DNA of 64,000 bases from the NCBI GenBank assembly GCA_024743275.1, contig JANSWW010000008.1, positions 62,001 to 126,000 of the forward strand, written 5' to 3'. Positions 49,731 through 58,727 of this stretch are shown here, piece after piece. Below the pieces are notes generated by a model. The model was not told the origin of the DNA, made no database searches, and saw nothing but the letters and a program-made list of their open reading frames with translations. The DNA is from Alphaproteobacteria bacterium (lineage in GTDB: Bacteria > Pseudomonadota > Alphaproteobacteria > JANSWW01). The first letter of the stretch is position 1. Every line of letters begins with the position of its first letter. The position numbers and the translations under genes were made by a program.

Positions 49731-49832
49731 CCTCCCCCTTAGAAAAGGGTGAGGTTGGAGGGGGTTCTTCGGTTCGGCGTTGATGCGGAACCCCGCCCCC
49801 TCGATCCCCTCTTCCAAAGGGGGGCAGGAGGA
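49731..49832. repeat. Intergenic palindromic repeat element
   Basis: About 100 bp. The left arm CCTCCCCCTTAGAAAAGGG...GGAGGGGGTTC is answered by GAACCCCGCCCCCTCGA...GGGGGGCAGGAGG, so the whole folds as a long imperfect hairpin. It separates E2 from the E3 gene. Its right end (AGGAGG, before AAGGAAGCC) supplies the ribosome site of lpdA. It resembles the element at 15284-15382 in size and base pattern. Confidence 0.7.
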
Positions 49833-49840
49833 AGGAAGCC

Positions 49841-51235
49841 ATGAAAGACATTTCTTGCAAAGTGCTGGTCATCGGCGGTGGGCCGGGGGGCTATGTGGCG
49901 GCGATCCGGGCCGGACAGCTTGGGCTGGACACGGTGATCGTCGACCCCAAGCCGATGGGCGGCACCTGCCTCAATGTCGGCTGCATCCCCTCCAAGGCGC
50001 TGATCCATGCCGCCAACGAATATCGGCATGTGTCGAAGATGGCGCGGGGCGAGCGGACCCCCGGCGTTCGGGTTGAGAATCCCTCCTTCGATCTCGCCGC
50101 CGCGGTCGAGTGGAAGGACGGGATCGTCGCGCGGCTCAACGGCGGGGTGGCGGGCCTGTTGAAGAAGGCCAAGGTCAAGACGGTGCGGGGCTGGGCCCGG
50201 TTCCGGGACGGGAAGACGGTCAGCGTCGACACGGAGACCGGCACCCAGGTGATCCGGGCCGAGGAGATCGTCATCGCCACCGGCTCGAAGCCGGTCGAGC
50301 TACCCTTCCTGAAATTCGGCGAGAAGGTCCTGTCCTCGACCGAGGTCCTGTCCCTCGCCGAGCCGCCCAAACGGCTCGTGGTGGTGGGCGCCGGCTATAT
50401 CGGCCTCGAACTCGGCACCGCCTATGCCAAGATGGGCAGCCATGTGGAGGTGGTGGAGGCCGAAAACCGTATCCTGCCGCAATATCCCGCCGACCTCACT
50501 CGACCGGTGGCGGCCAGGCTGAAGGATTTGGGTGTCGTCCTCCATCTGGGTGCCAAGGCGAAGGGCTTGGTCGGGGAGGACGCGCTGCTGATCGAGACCG
50601 CCGGCGGCCGCGACGAGCGGCTGCCCTGCGACAAGGTCTTGGTCACCGTGGGGCGGGCGCCGCTGACCGAGGGCTGGGGGCTCGAGGAACTCGCTCTCGA
50701 CATGGACGGCAGGTTCATCGCCGTCGACGACCGCTGCCGGACGTCCATGCGCGGTCTCTACGCCATCGGCGACGTCACCGGCGAGCCGATGCTGGCCCAC
50801 CGGGCCATGGCCCAGGGAGAGATGGTCGCGGAGATCATCGCCGGGCATCGCCGGGCCTGGGACAAGGCCGCGATCCCGGCCGTCTGCTTCACCGATCCGG
50901 AGATCGTGACGGTGGGCCTGTCCGAGGCGGAGGCCAAGCACCAGGGGATCGAGGTCAAGACCGGCCAGTTCCCCTTCAAGGCCAATGGCCGGGCCATGAC
51001 CCTGGAGGACGAGGACGGCTTCGTGCAGGTGGTGGCCCGGGCCGACAATCATCAGGTGCTGGGCATCCAGGCGGTGGGCGGCGGCGTGGCCGAACTCTCC
51101 GCGGCGTTTTCGCTGGCCCTCGAAATGGGGGCGGTCCTGGAGGATATCGCGGGCACGATCCATGCCCATCCGACCCAGTCGGAGGGCTTCCAGGAGGCGG
51201 CCCTCAAGACCCTGGGCCACGCGCTCCACGTCTGA
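49841..51235 (+). CDS. lpdA: Dihydrolipoyl dehydrogenase (E3)
   Basis: The protein has 464 residues. The FAD-binding motif is [13 protein letters not shown], the redox disulfide [13 protein letters not shown], the NAD-binding motif [12 protein letters not shown], the second FAD contact [10 protein letters not shown] and the C-terminal acid-base pair HAHPTQSEG. It reoxidises the lipoyl arm of E2 with NAD+. It lies behind E2 with a palindromic repeat between, so it is the fourth gene of the operon. A weak hairpin (51259-51277) follows. Confidence 0.94.
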   Translation: MKDISCKVLVIGGGPGGYVAAIRAGQLGLDTVIVDPKPMGGTCLNVGCIPSKALIHAANEYRHVSKMARGERTPGVRVENPSFDLAAAVEWKDGIVARLNGGVAGLLKKAKVKTVRGWARFRDGKTVSVDTETGTQVIRAEEIVIATGSKPVELPFLKFGEKVLSSTEVLSLAEPPKRLVVVGAGYIGLELGTAYAKMGSHVEVVEAENRILPQYPADLTRPVAARLKDLGVVLHLGAKAKGLVGEDALLIETAGGRDERLPCDKVLVTVGRAPLTEGWGLEELALDMDGRFIAVDDRCRTSMRGLYAIGDVTGEPMLAHRAMAQGEMVAEIIAGHRRAWDKAAIPAVCFTDPEIVTVGLSEAEAKHQGIEVKTGQFPFKANGRAMTLEDEDGFVQVVARADNHQVLGIQAVGGGVAELSAAFSLALEMGAVLEDIAGTIHAHPTQSEGFQEAALKTLGHALHV

Positions 51236-51362
51236 CCTGCTCGCCAGGGCGGTCGATCGGGAACGGCTGTTGTTCCCCAGGACGGCTTTCCTTTCTCGCC
51301 GACGGGATTTAGCTCTCTGGCCAAATCAAGACCGCCGAGATCCCGCCCGAGGAGAATTGAAC

Positions 51363-51956
51363 ATGAGCGAGCCGAAGACCCTGATGGAAATGGCCGGTGC
51401 CGACCGTACCCCCGTCCGCTTTGAAGACGGCGTTCTGGTCCTGATCGACATCCAGAACGAATATCTCGACGGTCCGCTGGCGCTTCCAGGGGCGGCCCCC
51501 GCCGTCGAGAAGGCGGCCGAGGTCCTGGCGAAGGCCCGTTCCGCCGGAACGCCGGTCGTCCACATCGCCCACAAGGGCAAGGCCGGCAGCCTTTTCGACC
51601 GGGATGCCGCTTGCGGTCAGATCGTCGACGCCTTGGCGCCCCGGGAAGGCGAGCGGGTCATTGAAAAGGGCCTGCCGAACGCGTTTGCCGGGACCGACCT
51701 CAAGGACGCGATCGACGCCACCGGCCGAACCGAGGTGATCTTCGCCGGCTTCATGAGCCATATGTGCGTCAGCTCGACCGCCCGCGCGGCCCTCGATCTC
51801 GGCTACCGCTCCACCGTCGTCCGCGATGCCTGCGCGACGCGGGATCTGCCGGACGGGGAGGGCGGCAGCGTGCCCGCCGACCAACTCCACAAGGCGGCGA
51901 TGGTCGCTCTGTCGGACCGGTTCGCGGTCATCGCCCCGGCGGCCGCCTGGGAATAG
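51363..51956 (+). CDS. Isochorismatase-like cysteine hydrolase
   Basis: The protein has 197 residues. The catalytic triad is visible: Asp in VLIDIQNEYLD, Lys in EKGLPNAF, and Cys in SHMCVSSTARAAL, with a cis-peptide-type segment before the Cys. Members hydrolyse isochorismate, nicotinamide, N-carbamoyl compounds or similar amides. The ATG at 51363 follows GAGGAGAATTGAAC; the frame is open 67 codons upstream but unlike the family. It follows lpdA by 127 nt and is convergent with the 241-residue gene after 9 nt. The substrate cannot be decided. Confidence 0.88.
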   Translation: MSEPKTLMEMAGADRTPVRFEDGVLVLIDIQNEYLDGPLALPGAAPAVEKAAEVLAKARSAGTPVVHIAHKGKAGSLFDRDAACGQIVDALAPREGERVIEKGLPNAFAGTDLKDAIDATGRTEVIFAGFMSHMCVSSTARAALDLGYRSTVVRDACATRDLPDGEGGSVPADQLHKAAMVALSDRFAVIAPAAAWE

Positions 51957-51965
51957 GGGGGCGGG

Positions 51966-52691
51966 CTAGCCCGTCCACACATCCTTCCAAACCTTGGTGA
52001 TCCCGGTCCCGGCGTCTTTGAGGATCGGCTCGAGGAATTTGCCCGCCTCGTCGAAAGCGCCGTCGACCAGCCCGTCGGCGGCCTTGCCGACCGCTTTGCC
52101 GGCCAGCGTCTTCAACGCGCTCCGCATCACCGTCTTGAAATTCGTCGGCTCGGGCGCGCCGGCCTTCTCCAATGCCTTTCTGGCATTCTCCTTGGCCGTG
52201 TCCGGCAGCAACGCGTCGACCAGATCGGTGACCGCGTCGAGCGACATCCGGGTGAGCGACGTGTTGAAGGACGTGTCGGTCAGATGGTTGAGCTTGCGGA
52301 CTTTCTCCCTGAGATGGGCGCGGACCAGGGGATTCTCGATCTCCAGGACGAAGTAGTCGCCGTCCTTGGCGAAACGGGCCTTGGCGAGGCGTTCCACGAC
52401 CATCCCGTCGAGCTGATCCGGCGTGCCGGTCGCCGACCGGATTTCCAGTTCGAACAGCAGGTTGTTGGCCTTGGCCCGGGTGATTCTGAGCGCCGACATC
52501 AACTCGTAGAGCGAGGCGTCCGCCTTGATCAGGCCGAGGTTGCGCAAGGTCTCGAAAACCGCGAGATCAACCTCCCGCTTCGGCAGCGCCCCAAAGGCCG
52601 GGGCGGTCAGGACGTTCAGCAGGCGGGTCAGTTCCGTCTTCGCCTCGGAGTCTGTGACCGCCGTCATTCCCTTGTCGATATCCAGCGTCAT
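51966..52691 (-). CDS. Hypothetical 241-residue protein
   Basis: I recognise no family. The protein is soluble and largely helical, with no signal peptide. Residues 45-90 (VFETLRNLGLIKADASLYEL then LRITRAKANNLLFELEIR) could form a winged-helix-like fold. The C-terminal third, from about residue 170, is rich in Gly, Ala and Lys and amphipathic (KTLAGKAVGKAADGLVDGAF), which could bind membranes or a partner. It stands alone between the hydrolase and hemN, reading away from hemN's 3' end. A partner or regulator role cannot be inferred from context. Confidence 0.7.
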   Translation of the reverse strand: MTLDIDKGMTAVTDSEAKTELTRLLNVLTAPAFGALPKREVDLAVFETLRNLGLIKADASLYELMSALRITRAKANNLLFELEIRSATGTPDQLDGMVVERLAKARFAKDGDYFVLEIENPLVRAHLREKVRKLNHLTDTSFNTSLTRMSLDAVTDLVDALLPDTAKENARKALEKAGAPEPTNFKTVMRSALKTLAGKAVGKAADGLVDGAFDEAGKFLEPILKDAGTGITKVWKDVWTG

Positions 52692-52809
52692 GCCGTCTCT
52701 CCCATGGTGACGTTAAGCGGATCATCAACCATAAGTGACAAGACGCCGGCCTGCAAAACGCGGGCGGATTATGGTGTTGTGAAAGCTGAACGCGGGCGTG
52801 AGCGTTTCT

Positions 52810-54156
52810 CTACACCGCGGCCGAGTGGCGGGCTGTGCCGGTCTGGAAATAGGGGTCGAGGAGGGCGCAAATCTGCCGGACATGCAGGCGGCCCCGGTCG
52901 CTGAGCCGGTATTCGCCGCCCTCGAGGGCGATCAGGGTCCCGTCGTCCTCGCCCGTGACCCGCTCGATCTCGCGCAACACCCCCTCGGCCCGCTGGCCGA
53001 AGCGTCGCCGCATCGCGAGCGGATCGAGTTTAAAGGTGCACATCAGCATCTCGATCGCCGCGCCCCGGACGACATCCTCCTGAGTGCGTTCGAGGCCGCG
53101 GGCGGTCGCCAGCCGGCCACTGTGGATCGCGACGGCATAGCGGTTCGACGCCCCGTCGTTCTGGGCGAAGCCTTGCGGGAAATTGCTCACCGCCGAGGCG
53201 CCCAGACCGATCAACGCCTCCGCCTCGTCGGTCGTGTAGCCCTGGAAGTTGCGGTGCAGTTTCCCGGTTTCCGCCGCGATCGCCATGCTGTCCTCCGGAC
53301 GGGCGAAGTGATCGAGGCCGATCCGTTTGTAGCCGGCGGTGATGATATGGGCCGTCGACCGTTCAGCCATGATCTTGCGGGTCGGCGCGTCGGCGAGGGT
53401 CGTCTCGTCGATCATCTTCATGTGCTTCTTCATCCAGGGCACATGGGCGTAGCCGAAAAGCGCCATCCGATCCGGTTTCATGGCGAGTGACTGGTCGACC
53501 GTCGACATCAGGCGGTCCAGGGTCTGCAGCGGAAGGCCGTAGACCAGATCGAGATTGACCGACCGGATCCCGCGGGCGCGGCATTCCTCGACCGCCCAGC
53601 GGGTCAGTTCCTCGCTCTGATACCGGTTGATCGCCTTCTGGACCTCCGGATGGAAATCCTGGATGCCCATGCTGACCCGGGTCACGCCGGCTTTCGCCAT
53701 CGCGTCGAGCCGATCCTCTTCGAGATCCCGAGGATCCGTCTCCAGGGCGATTTCCGCGTCGGGGGAGACCTCGAAGTGCTTTTTGACCGCGTTTACGAGA
53801 TGCAGGAAATCCGGACCGGTCAGCATCGTCGGCGACCCGCCGCCGAAATGGATATGGGTCACCCGCACATCCGCCGGGACCAGCTTGGCCACGATGGCGA
53901 TCTCGGCCTTCAGCGCCTTGAGATAGTGGACCACCGGCTCGTAGCGCCTTGTCGCCTTGGTGTGACAGCCGCAAAACCAGCATAAGGTGTCGCAAAACGG
54001 GATGTGGAGATAGAGCGACAGGCTCGATCCCGGACGCAGCGCCCGGATCCACTCTTGCACATGTCTTCCACCCACTTCCTCGCTGAAATGCGGGGATGAG
54101 GGATAGCTCGTGTAGCGGGGGGCCGCGGCGGGGAGTCTGTCAATCAAGCTTGTCAT
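52810..54156 (-). CDS. hemN: Oxygen-independent coproporphyrinogen III oxidase
   Basis: The protein has 448 residues. The radical-SAM cluster motif is CDTLCWFCGC (CxxxCxxC), preceded by YLHIPF, and GGGSPTML is the SAM-contact glycine stretch. The C-terminal HemN domain follows. It decarboxylates coproporphyrinogen III in heme synthesis when oxygen is scarce, matching the cbb3 and fnr genes nearby. The ATG at 54156 starts the family-like MTSLIDRLPAAAPRYTSYP. No ribosome site precedes it, and the FNR box is centred exactly 41.5 nt from the A of the ATG, so the mRNA may be leaderless. The frame is open further to 54405, but that crosses the FNR box. Confidence 0.93.
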   Translation of the reverse strand: MTSLIDRLPAAAPRYTSYPSSPHFSEEVGGRHVQEWIRALRPGSSLSLYLHIPFCDTLCWFCGCHTKATRRYEPVVHYLKALKAEIAIVAKLVPADVRVTHIHFGGGSPTMLTGPDFLHLVNAVKKHFEVSPDAEIALETDPRDLEEDRLDAMAKAGVTRVSMGIQDFHPEVQKAINRYQSEELTRWAVEECRARGIRSVNLDLVYGLPLQTLDRLMSTVDQSLAMKPDRMALFGYAHVPWMKKHMKMIDETTLADAPTRKIMAERSTAHIITAGYKRIGLDHFARPEDSMAIAAETGKLHRNFQGYTTDEAEALIGLGASAVSNFPQGFAQNDGASNRYAVAIHSGRLATARGLERTQEDVVRGAAIEMLMCTFKLDPLAMRRRFGQRAEGVLREIERVTGEDDGTLIALEGGEYRLSDRGRLHVRQICALLDPYFQTGTARHSAAV

Positions 54157-54190
54157 AGCTGCTACGCTAGTTTGGCGAGACAACTGAACC

Positions 54191-54204
54191 TTGATCTTGG
54201 TCAA
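54191..54204. promoter_or_regulatory. FNR box between hemN and fnr
   Basis: TTGAT-CTTG-GTCAA, one mismatch to the palindromic consensus TTGAT-N4-ATCAA. It is centred at 54197.5: 41.5 nt from the hemN start and 85.5 nt from the fnr start. Either gene, or both, may be controlled. A class II position at -41.5 for fnr would put its start of transcription near 54239. Confidence 0.8.
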
Positions 54205-54282
54205 ATGCCGTGAGAAAGTTTGCTTAAGAAAAATCGGATTTAAACACAACGTCCTGGCGAAGACATTCTTCTGGGGGCTGAG

Positions 54283-55014
54283 ATGCACGCGACGAGACAA
54301 GTGGCCCCTTCCATGGGGGCCTGCCAAACATGCGGCCTCCGTCACCGGGCGGTTTGTGCGGCTTTGAACGACACCGAGCTGGACGACCTTCAGCGGATAA
54401 GTCACCGGAAATCCTTCGAGGCGGGTACAACCGTCGCGCTAGAAGGTGAGCCGATGGATTATTTCGCCAACATCCTGAACGGTGTGGTGAAGATGACCAA
54501 AACGCTGGCCGACGGGCGCCAGCAGATCGTCGGATTGCTGTTTCCGACCGATTTTCTCGGCCGCGCCTTCGTCACGGAGGCCCCCTATCGGGCCGAGGCG
54601 GCGACGGATTTGGAGCTTTGCGCCTTCCCGCATTCGTCCTTCGAGCAGCTTCTGCACAAATATCCCCAGCTCGAACACCGGCTGCTGGAGAGCACCCTGT
54701 CGGAACTCGACACGGCGCGGGAGTGGATGTTGCTGCTCGGCCGCAAGACGGCCGAGGAGAAGGTCGCGAGCTTCCTGCACCTGCTGACGAAGCGGGCGGA
54801 TCTGTCGGCCCCCTGCAACGCCAATCAGGACGGGCCGCTGCGGTTCCCGCTGCCGCTCACCCGGACGGACATGGCCGATTATCTCGGTCTCACCATCGAG
54901 ACGGTGAGCCGCCAGATTACGCGGCTGAAGAAGCAGGGAGTGATCAGCCTGGTCGACAGCCGGACCATCGAGGTCGCGGCCCTCGAAGATCTCGAAGACA
55001 TTTCGGGCGGATAA
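54283..55014 (+). CDS. fnr: FNR-type Crp family regulator with [4Fe-4S] cysteines
   Basis: The protein has 243 residues. Cluster cysteines are Cys14, Cys17 and Cys25 (CQTCGLRHRAVC) plus a later Cys in LELCAFP, the pattern of oxygen-sensing FnrL proteins. The cyclic-nucleotide-like domain covers about 30-150. The DNA-binding helix TIETVSRQITRLKKQG has the E-x-x-S-R that reads TTGAT half sites. It should activate hemN and the cbb3 cluster when oxygen is low. It is divergent from hemN, and the FNR box between them suggests control of itself. The exact name (FnrL, AadR or FixK-like) cannot be settled. Confidence 0.92.
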   Translation: MHATRQVAPSMGACQTCGLRHRAVCAALNDTELDDLQRISHRKSFEAGTTVALEGEPMDYFANILNGVVKMTKTLADGRQQIVGLLFPTDFLGRAFVTEAPYRAEAATDLELCAFPHSSFEQLLHKYPQLEHRLLESTLSELDTAREWMLLLGRKTAEEKVASFLHLLTKRADLSAPCNANQDGPLRFPLPLTRTDMADYLGLTIETVSRQITRLKKQGVISLVDSRTIEVAALEDLEDISGG

Positions 55015-55018
55015 GTCT

Positions 55019-55372
55019 CTACAGCACCTTCGCGGTCACGACGATCTCGATCAGATCGCCCGGCGCGAGTGCCGCGCCGACACAGGCGCGCTGCGGCCAA
55101 TTGTCCTCAGGCCCGATCCAGGGGATCCAGACCCCGTCCATCGCCGGCTTGTTCGCGATATCGTCGAGGTAAACCGTCGCCTGCAGCAAGCCGGCCTTGC
55201 CGCTACCGGCCTCGGCGAGTGTGGTATCCAACGCGGCCAGGGTGTTGCGGGTTTGCTCGGCGATCCCGTCCGCACGGACCGGATCGGTGGCGACGGCGTA
55301 GACCAGCCCGTCGGAGACGACGGCGGTGCACCGCCCTCTGCCCTCAATCGGAAATCGCTTCACGGCACCCAC
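55019..55372 (-). CDS. RidA family enamine/imine deaminase
   Basis: The protein has 117 residues, standard for RidA/YjgF. The Arg in WPQRACVGAALAPGDLIEIV corresponds to the substrate-carboxylate Arg of RidA. It trims reactive 2-aminoacrylate-type enamines. It is convergent with fnr over a 4-nt gap and may share a transcript with the hemerythrin gene upstream (20 nt). It is probably a housekeeping protector. Confidence 0.85.
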   Translation of the reverse strand: MGAVKRFPIEGRGRCTAVVSDGLVYAVATDPVRADGIAEQTRNTLAALDTTLAEAGSGKAGLLQATVYLDDIANKPAMDGVWIPWIGPEDNWPQRACVGAALAPGDLIEIVVTAKVL

Positions 55373-55392
55373 CCCTCGCTTGATCCGCGCGC

Positions 55393-55965
55393 CTAGTGGG
55401 CACTGGCCTGGATGTTGCGGTTTTCCGCCATGATCGCCGCCATGTCATGGCGTTGCGACCGGCTGAGATGGGCGTCGGCCAGGGGTAGCAGCACCGCTTC
55501 CTCCCAGGCGATATGGCGTCGGTGGCTCTCGAAATAGCCGCGCAGCATATAGCCGAGCATTTCAGGATTTTCCGGCCAGCCGAGGTCGGCGACATCGGCG
55601 AGGGCGGCGGCCAACTCGTCCGCGAAGTCCTCGTCCGTCGTGTGCTCTTCCTCCAGCCGGTCCTGGACGGTTTTCACCGTCTCGGCAATCTGCGGGATTT
55701 GGCGCAGAATCGGCAGGAGGGCCCGCTCCTCGTCCTTGTGGTGCAGCTTGAGAGAGACCGGCAACAGGGCCGACAGCCTCTCGCACAGCGTCTTGTCGAC
55801 ATCGTGGGGCAGTGAATCCGCGATCGATTCCAGATCCGCGCAGATCTCGAGCTGACGGATGTGATCCTGGCGGATCAGCGCGATCGGATCGCCCAGAATG
55901 GAGACTTTGCGGTCGCCTGTTCCCGGCTGGGCGGCCCGGGAGGCGGGCCTGGTTGCAATCGTCAT
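55393..55965 (-). CDS. Hemerythrin-domain protein
   Basis: The protein has 190 residues. A hemerythrin-type four-helix bundle shows His in RQDHIRQLE, the HHKDEE set, EEEHTTDED and ESHRRHIAWEE, the diiron ligand pattern. Such proteins bind oxygen, NO or repair iron-sulfur clusters (YtfE-like). I chose the ATG at 55965 (AGGAG seven nt upstream) over the one at 56004. The FNR box at 56051-56064 lies 86 nt upstream of this start and divides it from ccoN. Its place between fnr and the cbb3 oxidase suggests protection of FNR or handling of NO under low oxygen. Confidence 0.85.
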   Translation of the reverse strand: MTIATRPASRAAQPGTGDRKVSILGDPIALIRQDHIRQLEICADLESIADSLPHDVDKTLCERLSALLPVSLKLHHKDEERALLPILRQIPQIAETVKTVQDRLEEEHTTDEDFADELAAALADVADLGWPENPEMLGYMLRGYFESHRRHIAWEEAVLLPLADAHLSRSQRHDMAAIMAENRNIQASAH

Positions 55966-56050
55966 CCGCACTCTCCTGAACAGAGATTCAAAAGTGTCGC
56001 CCATAGGCGTTTCTTGGGTTTCGGTGTGCCACTCCGCCACATCTGCGTCC

Positions 56051-56064
56051 TTGACTTGGATCAA
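56051..56064. promoter_or_regulatory. FNR box upstream of ccoNOQP
   Basis: TTGAC-TTGG-ATCAA, one mismatch to TTGAT-N4-ATCAA. Centre at 56057.5, 104.5 nt before the ccoN start, which for a class II site predicts transcription start near 56099; CATGTT at 56087-56092 is a fair -10. It is also 86 nt from the hemerythrin start on the other side. Confidence 0.8.
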
Positions 56065-56161
56065 GGTGCGCCCGGGCCCCGACCGTCATGTTCCAGCCAT
56101 CATGAGGGACGTGAGCCTCCGTTTGCCTGCGGGGATCACGTCAGTTTAGAGGGGGAAGAAG

Positions 56162-57802
56162 ATGTCTTCTGCATTTGCGGTCGGAGCCTACGGGCTTGTC
56201 GCGATATTGGCGCTTCTCTTGGGGGCCAATGCCAAGGACGGCCTGTTCGCCGCCCATGCGTATGTCGCGGCCGTTATCGCCAGCGGGTTCGCCTTGTGGA
56301 CCCTGAAGCGACTGGATTTTTCATCATCCGCCAAAGCGGTGACGGCTGGGGGACCGTCGACCACCGTTGAGGCAGAAGGGTATATGGACGGGGTGGTGCG
56401 CGCCGGCGCGATCGCCACGGTCTTCTGGGGTATCGCCGGGTTCCTGGTGGGTGTCGTGATCGCCGCTCAGCTGGCGTGGCCGGCGCTGAACCTGGAATAC
56501 TCTTTCACGAATTTCGGCCGTCTGCGGCCGCTGCACACCTCCGCGGTGATCTTCGCCTTCGGCGGCAACGCGCTTTTGTGCACGTCCTTCTACGTCGTCC
56601 AGCGCACCTGCCGCGCCCGCCTGGCGTTCGGCAACCTCGCCTGGTTCGTGTTCTGGGGCTATCAGGTCTTCATCGTGCTGGCCGCGACCGGCTATCTGAT
56701 GGGGGTCACCCAGTCCAAGGAATACGCCGAGCCGGAATGGTATGTGGACCTCTGGCTGACCGTTGTCTGGGTCGCCTATCTGCTGGTCTTCATGGGCACG
56801 CTGATCAAGCGTAAAGAGCCGCACATCTATGTGGCCAACTGGTTCTATCTCGCCTTCATCGTCACCGTGGCCATGCTGCATATCGTCAACAATCTGGCGA
56901 TACCGGTGGATCTGCTCGGCTCCAAGAGCTATCCGATCTTCGCCGGGGTGCAGGACGCCTTGGTCCAGTGGTGGTACGGCCATAACGCGGTGGGCTTCTT
57001 CCTGACCGCCGGCTTCCTGGGCATGATGTATTACTTCGTGCCGAAGCAGGCGAACCGGCCGGTCTATTCCTACCGGTTGTCGATCGTCCACTTCTGGGCG
57101 CTGATCTTCCTCTACATCTGGGCCGGTCCGCACCACCTGCACTACACCGCGCTGCCGGATTGGGCGCAGACCCTCGGGATGGTCTTCTCGATCATGCTGT
57201 GGATGCCGTCCTGGGGCGGAATGATCAACGGCCTGATGACGCTTTCTGGTGCCTGGGACAAGCTTCGGACCGATCCGATCCTGCGGATGATGGTGATGTC
57301 GCTGGCCTTCTATGGCATGTCGACCTTCGAAGGCCCGCTGATGTCCATCAAGTCGGTCAACGGCCTGTCCCACTACACCGACTGGACCATCGGCCATGTG
57401 CATTCCGGTGCGCTCGGCTGGGTCGGCATGGTGTCCTTCGGCGCCATCTACTATCTGGTGCCGAAGCTTTGGAACCGCGAGCGGCTGTACTCTATCGTCT
57501 ACGTCAACTGGCACCTGTGGCTGGCGACCCTTGGGATCGTCATCTACGCCGCCGCCATGTGGGTCAGCGGGATCACCCAGGGCCTGATGTGGCGGGAGTA
57601 TGACGAGCAGGGCTTCCTGGTGAACTCCTTCGCCGAGTCGATCTCCGCCATGTATCCGTTCTACGTCGCTCGGATGTTCGGCGGGTTGCTCTACCTGGCC
57701 GGCGGTCTGCTGATGGCCTTCAACATCTACAAGACGATCCGCGGTGATCTTCGGGAAGAACGTGCCATGGGCGCGCCCGTTGCTGCCGCGGCGGCTGAAT
57801 AA
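56162..57802 (+). CDS. ccoN: Cytochrome c oxidase cbb3-type, catalytic subunit I
   Basis: The protein has 546 residues and about 14 membrane helices (12 conserved plus an N-terminal pair). Metal-ligand histidines are seen in [38 protein letters not shown] and [10 protein letters not shown]. The distal Tyr-His cross-link region of the cbb3 type is in the expected segment. It reduces oxygen to water with high affinity and pumps protons. First gene of the operon; an FNR box lies upstream. The next gene follows after 23 nt. Confidence 0.96.
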   Translation: MSSAFAVGAYGLVAILALLLGANAKDGLFAAHAYVAAVIASGFALWTLKRLDFSSSAKAVTAGGPSTTVEAEGYMDGVVRAGAIATVFWGIAGFLVGVVIAAQLAWPALNLEYSFTNFGRLRPLHTSAVIFAFGGNALLCTSFYVVQRTCRARLAFGNLAWFVFWGYQVFIVLAATGYLMGVTQSKEYAEPEWYVDLWLTVVWVAYLLVFMGTLIKRKEPHIYVANWFYLAFIVTVAMLHIVNNLAIPVDLLGSKSYPIFAGVQDALVQWWYGHNAVGFFLTAGFLGMMYYFVPKQANRPVYSYRLSIVHFWALIFLYIWAGPHHLHYTALPDWAQTLGMVFSIMLWMPSWGGMINGLMTLSGAWDKLRTDPILRMMVMSLAFYGMSTFEGPLMSIKSVNGLSHYTDWTIGHVHSGALGWVGMVSFGAIYYLVPKLWNRERLYSIVYVNWHLWLATLGIVIYAAAMWVSGITQGLMWREYDEQGFLVNSFAESISAMYPFYVARMFGGLLYLAGGLLMAFNIYKTIRGDLREERAMGAPVAAAAAE

Positions 57803-57825
57803 CCGGCGGGAGAGGAGTGAAAACA

Positions 57826-58557
57826 ATGGCTAAATTCTCCCACAAGATCATCGAGAAGAACGCGACCTTGATGCTGGTGCTCAGCCTGCTGGTTGTCAGC
57901 ATCGGCGGCATCGTCGAGATCGCCCCGCTGTTCTATCTGCAGAACACGATCGAGAAGGTGCAGGGCATGCGTCCCTACACCCCGCTCGAGCTCGCGGGGC
58001 GGAACATCTACATCCGGGAGGGCTGCTACACCTGCCATTCGCAGATGGTGCGACCCTTCCGCGACGAGGTGGAACGCTACGGGCATTATTCGCTCGCGGC
58101 CGAGAGCATGTACGACCACCCCTTCCAGTGGGGCTCCAAGCGGACCGGGCCGGATCTGGCCCGGGTCGGGGGGCGTTATTCCGACGAGTGGCATGTCCAG
58201 CACCTGATCAAGCCGCAATCGGTGGTGCCGGAATCGATCATGCCGCCCTACGGCTTCCTGGCGTCGACCGAGCTCGATTACGAGGACATCGCCGCGCACC
58301 TCAAGGCCAACGCGGCCATCGGTGTGCCCTATGACGACGGGATGATCGAGAACGCGATCATGGACGTCGAAGCCCAGGTCAATCCCGACCATGAGGGCGT
58401 GGAAGGCCTGGAGGCCCGCTACGTCAACATCTCGATCCGCGATTTCGACGGCCAGCCCGACAAGATCACCGAGATGGATGCCCTGGTCGCCTATCTTCAA
58501 ATGCTCGGCACCCTGGTGGATTTCTCCGCCTACGAGGCCGAGAAGTTCTATCGCTGA
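57826..58557 (+). CDS. ccoO: Cytochrome c oxidase cbb3-type, monoheme subunit II
   Basis: The protein has 243 residues: one N-terminal membrane helix ([18 protein letters not shown]) and a periplasmic heme c site CYTCH, with an axial Met in RPFR-type surroundings ([13 protein letters not shown]). It passes electrons from CcoP to CcoN. The ATG at 57826 follows GAGAGGAG. The ccoQ gene follows after 11 nt. Confidence 0.95.
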   Translation: MAKFSHKIIEKNATLMLVLSLLVVSIGGIVEIAPLFYLQNTIEKVQGMRPYTPLELAGRNIYIREGCYTCHSQMVRPFRDEVERYGHYSLAAESMYDHPFQWGSKRTGPDLARVGGRYSDEWHVQHLIKPQSVVPESIMPPYGFLASTELDYEDIAAHLKANAAIGVPYDDGMIENAIMDVEAQVNPDHEGVEGLEARYVNISIRDFDGQPDKITEMDALVAYLQMLGTLVDFSAYEAEKFYR

Positions 58558-58568
58558 GGGAGGGGATT

Positions 58569-58724
58569 ATGGACTTCGATTACCAAACCCTGAGAACCGC
58601 CGCCGATAGCTGGGGCCTTCTCTACCTGTTCATCATGTTCATCCTCGCCTGCGCGTTCGCGTTCCGGCCGGGCTCCAAGGCCCGCTACAAGGACGCCGCC
58701 CAGATTCCTCTGAAGGAGGACTGA
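58569..58724 (+). CDS. ccoQ: Cytochrome c oxidase cbb3-type, small subunit
   Basis: The protein has 51 residues: one membrane helix (WGLLYLFIMFILACAFAF) and a charged C-terminal tail (RPGSKARYKDAAQIPLKED). It stabilises the oxidase complex. GAGGGAGGGG precedes the ATG at 58569. Its stop is followed by ccoP after 3 nt. It is short but its place and make-up leave no doubt. Confidence 0.92.
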   Translation: MDFDYQTLRTAADSWGLLYLFIMFILACAFAFRPGSKARYKDAAQIPLKED

Positions 58725-58727
58725 TCC

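Noticed and set aside
51259..51277. Hairpin after lpdA as an intrinsic terminator
   Set aside because: The stem is only 6 bp with a 7-nt loop, and no T-run follows.
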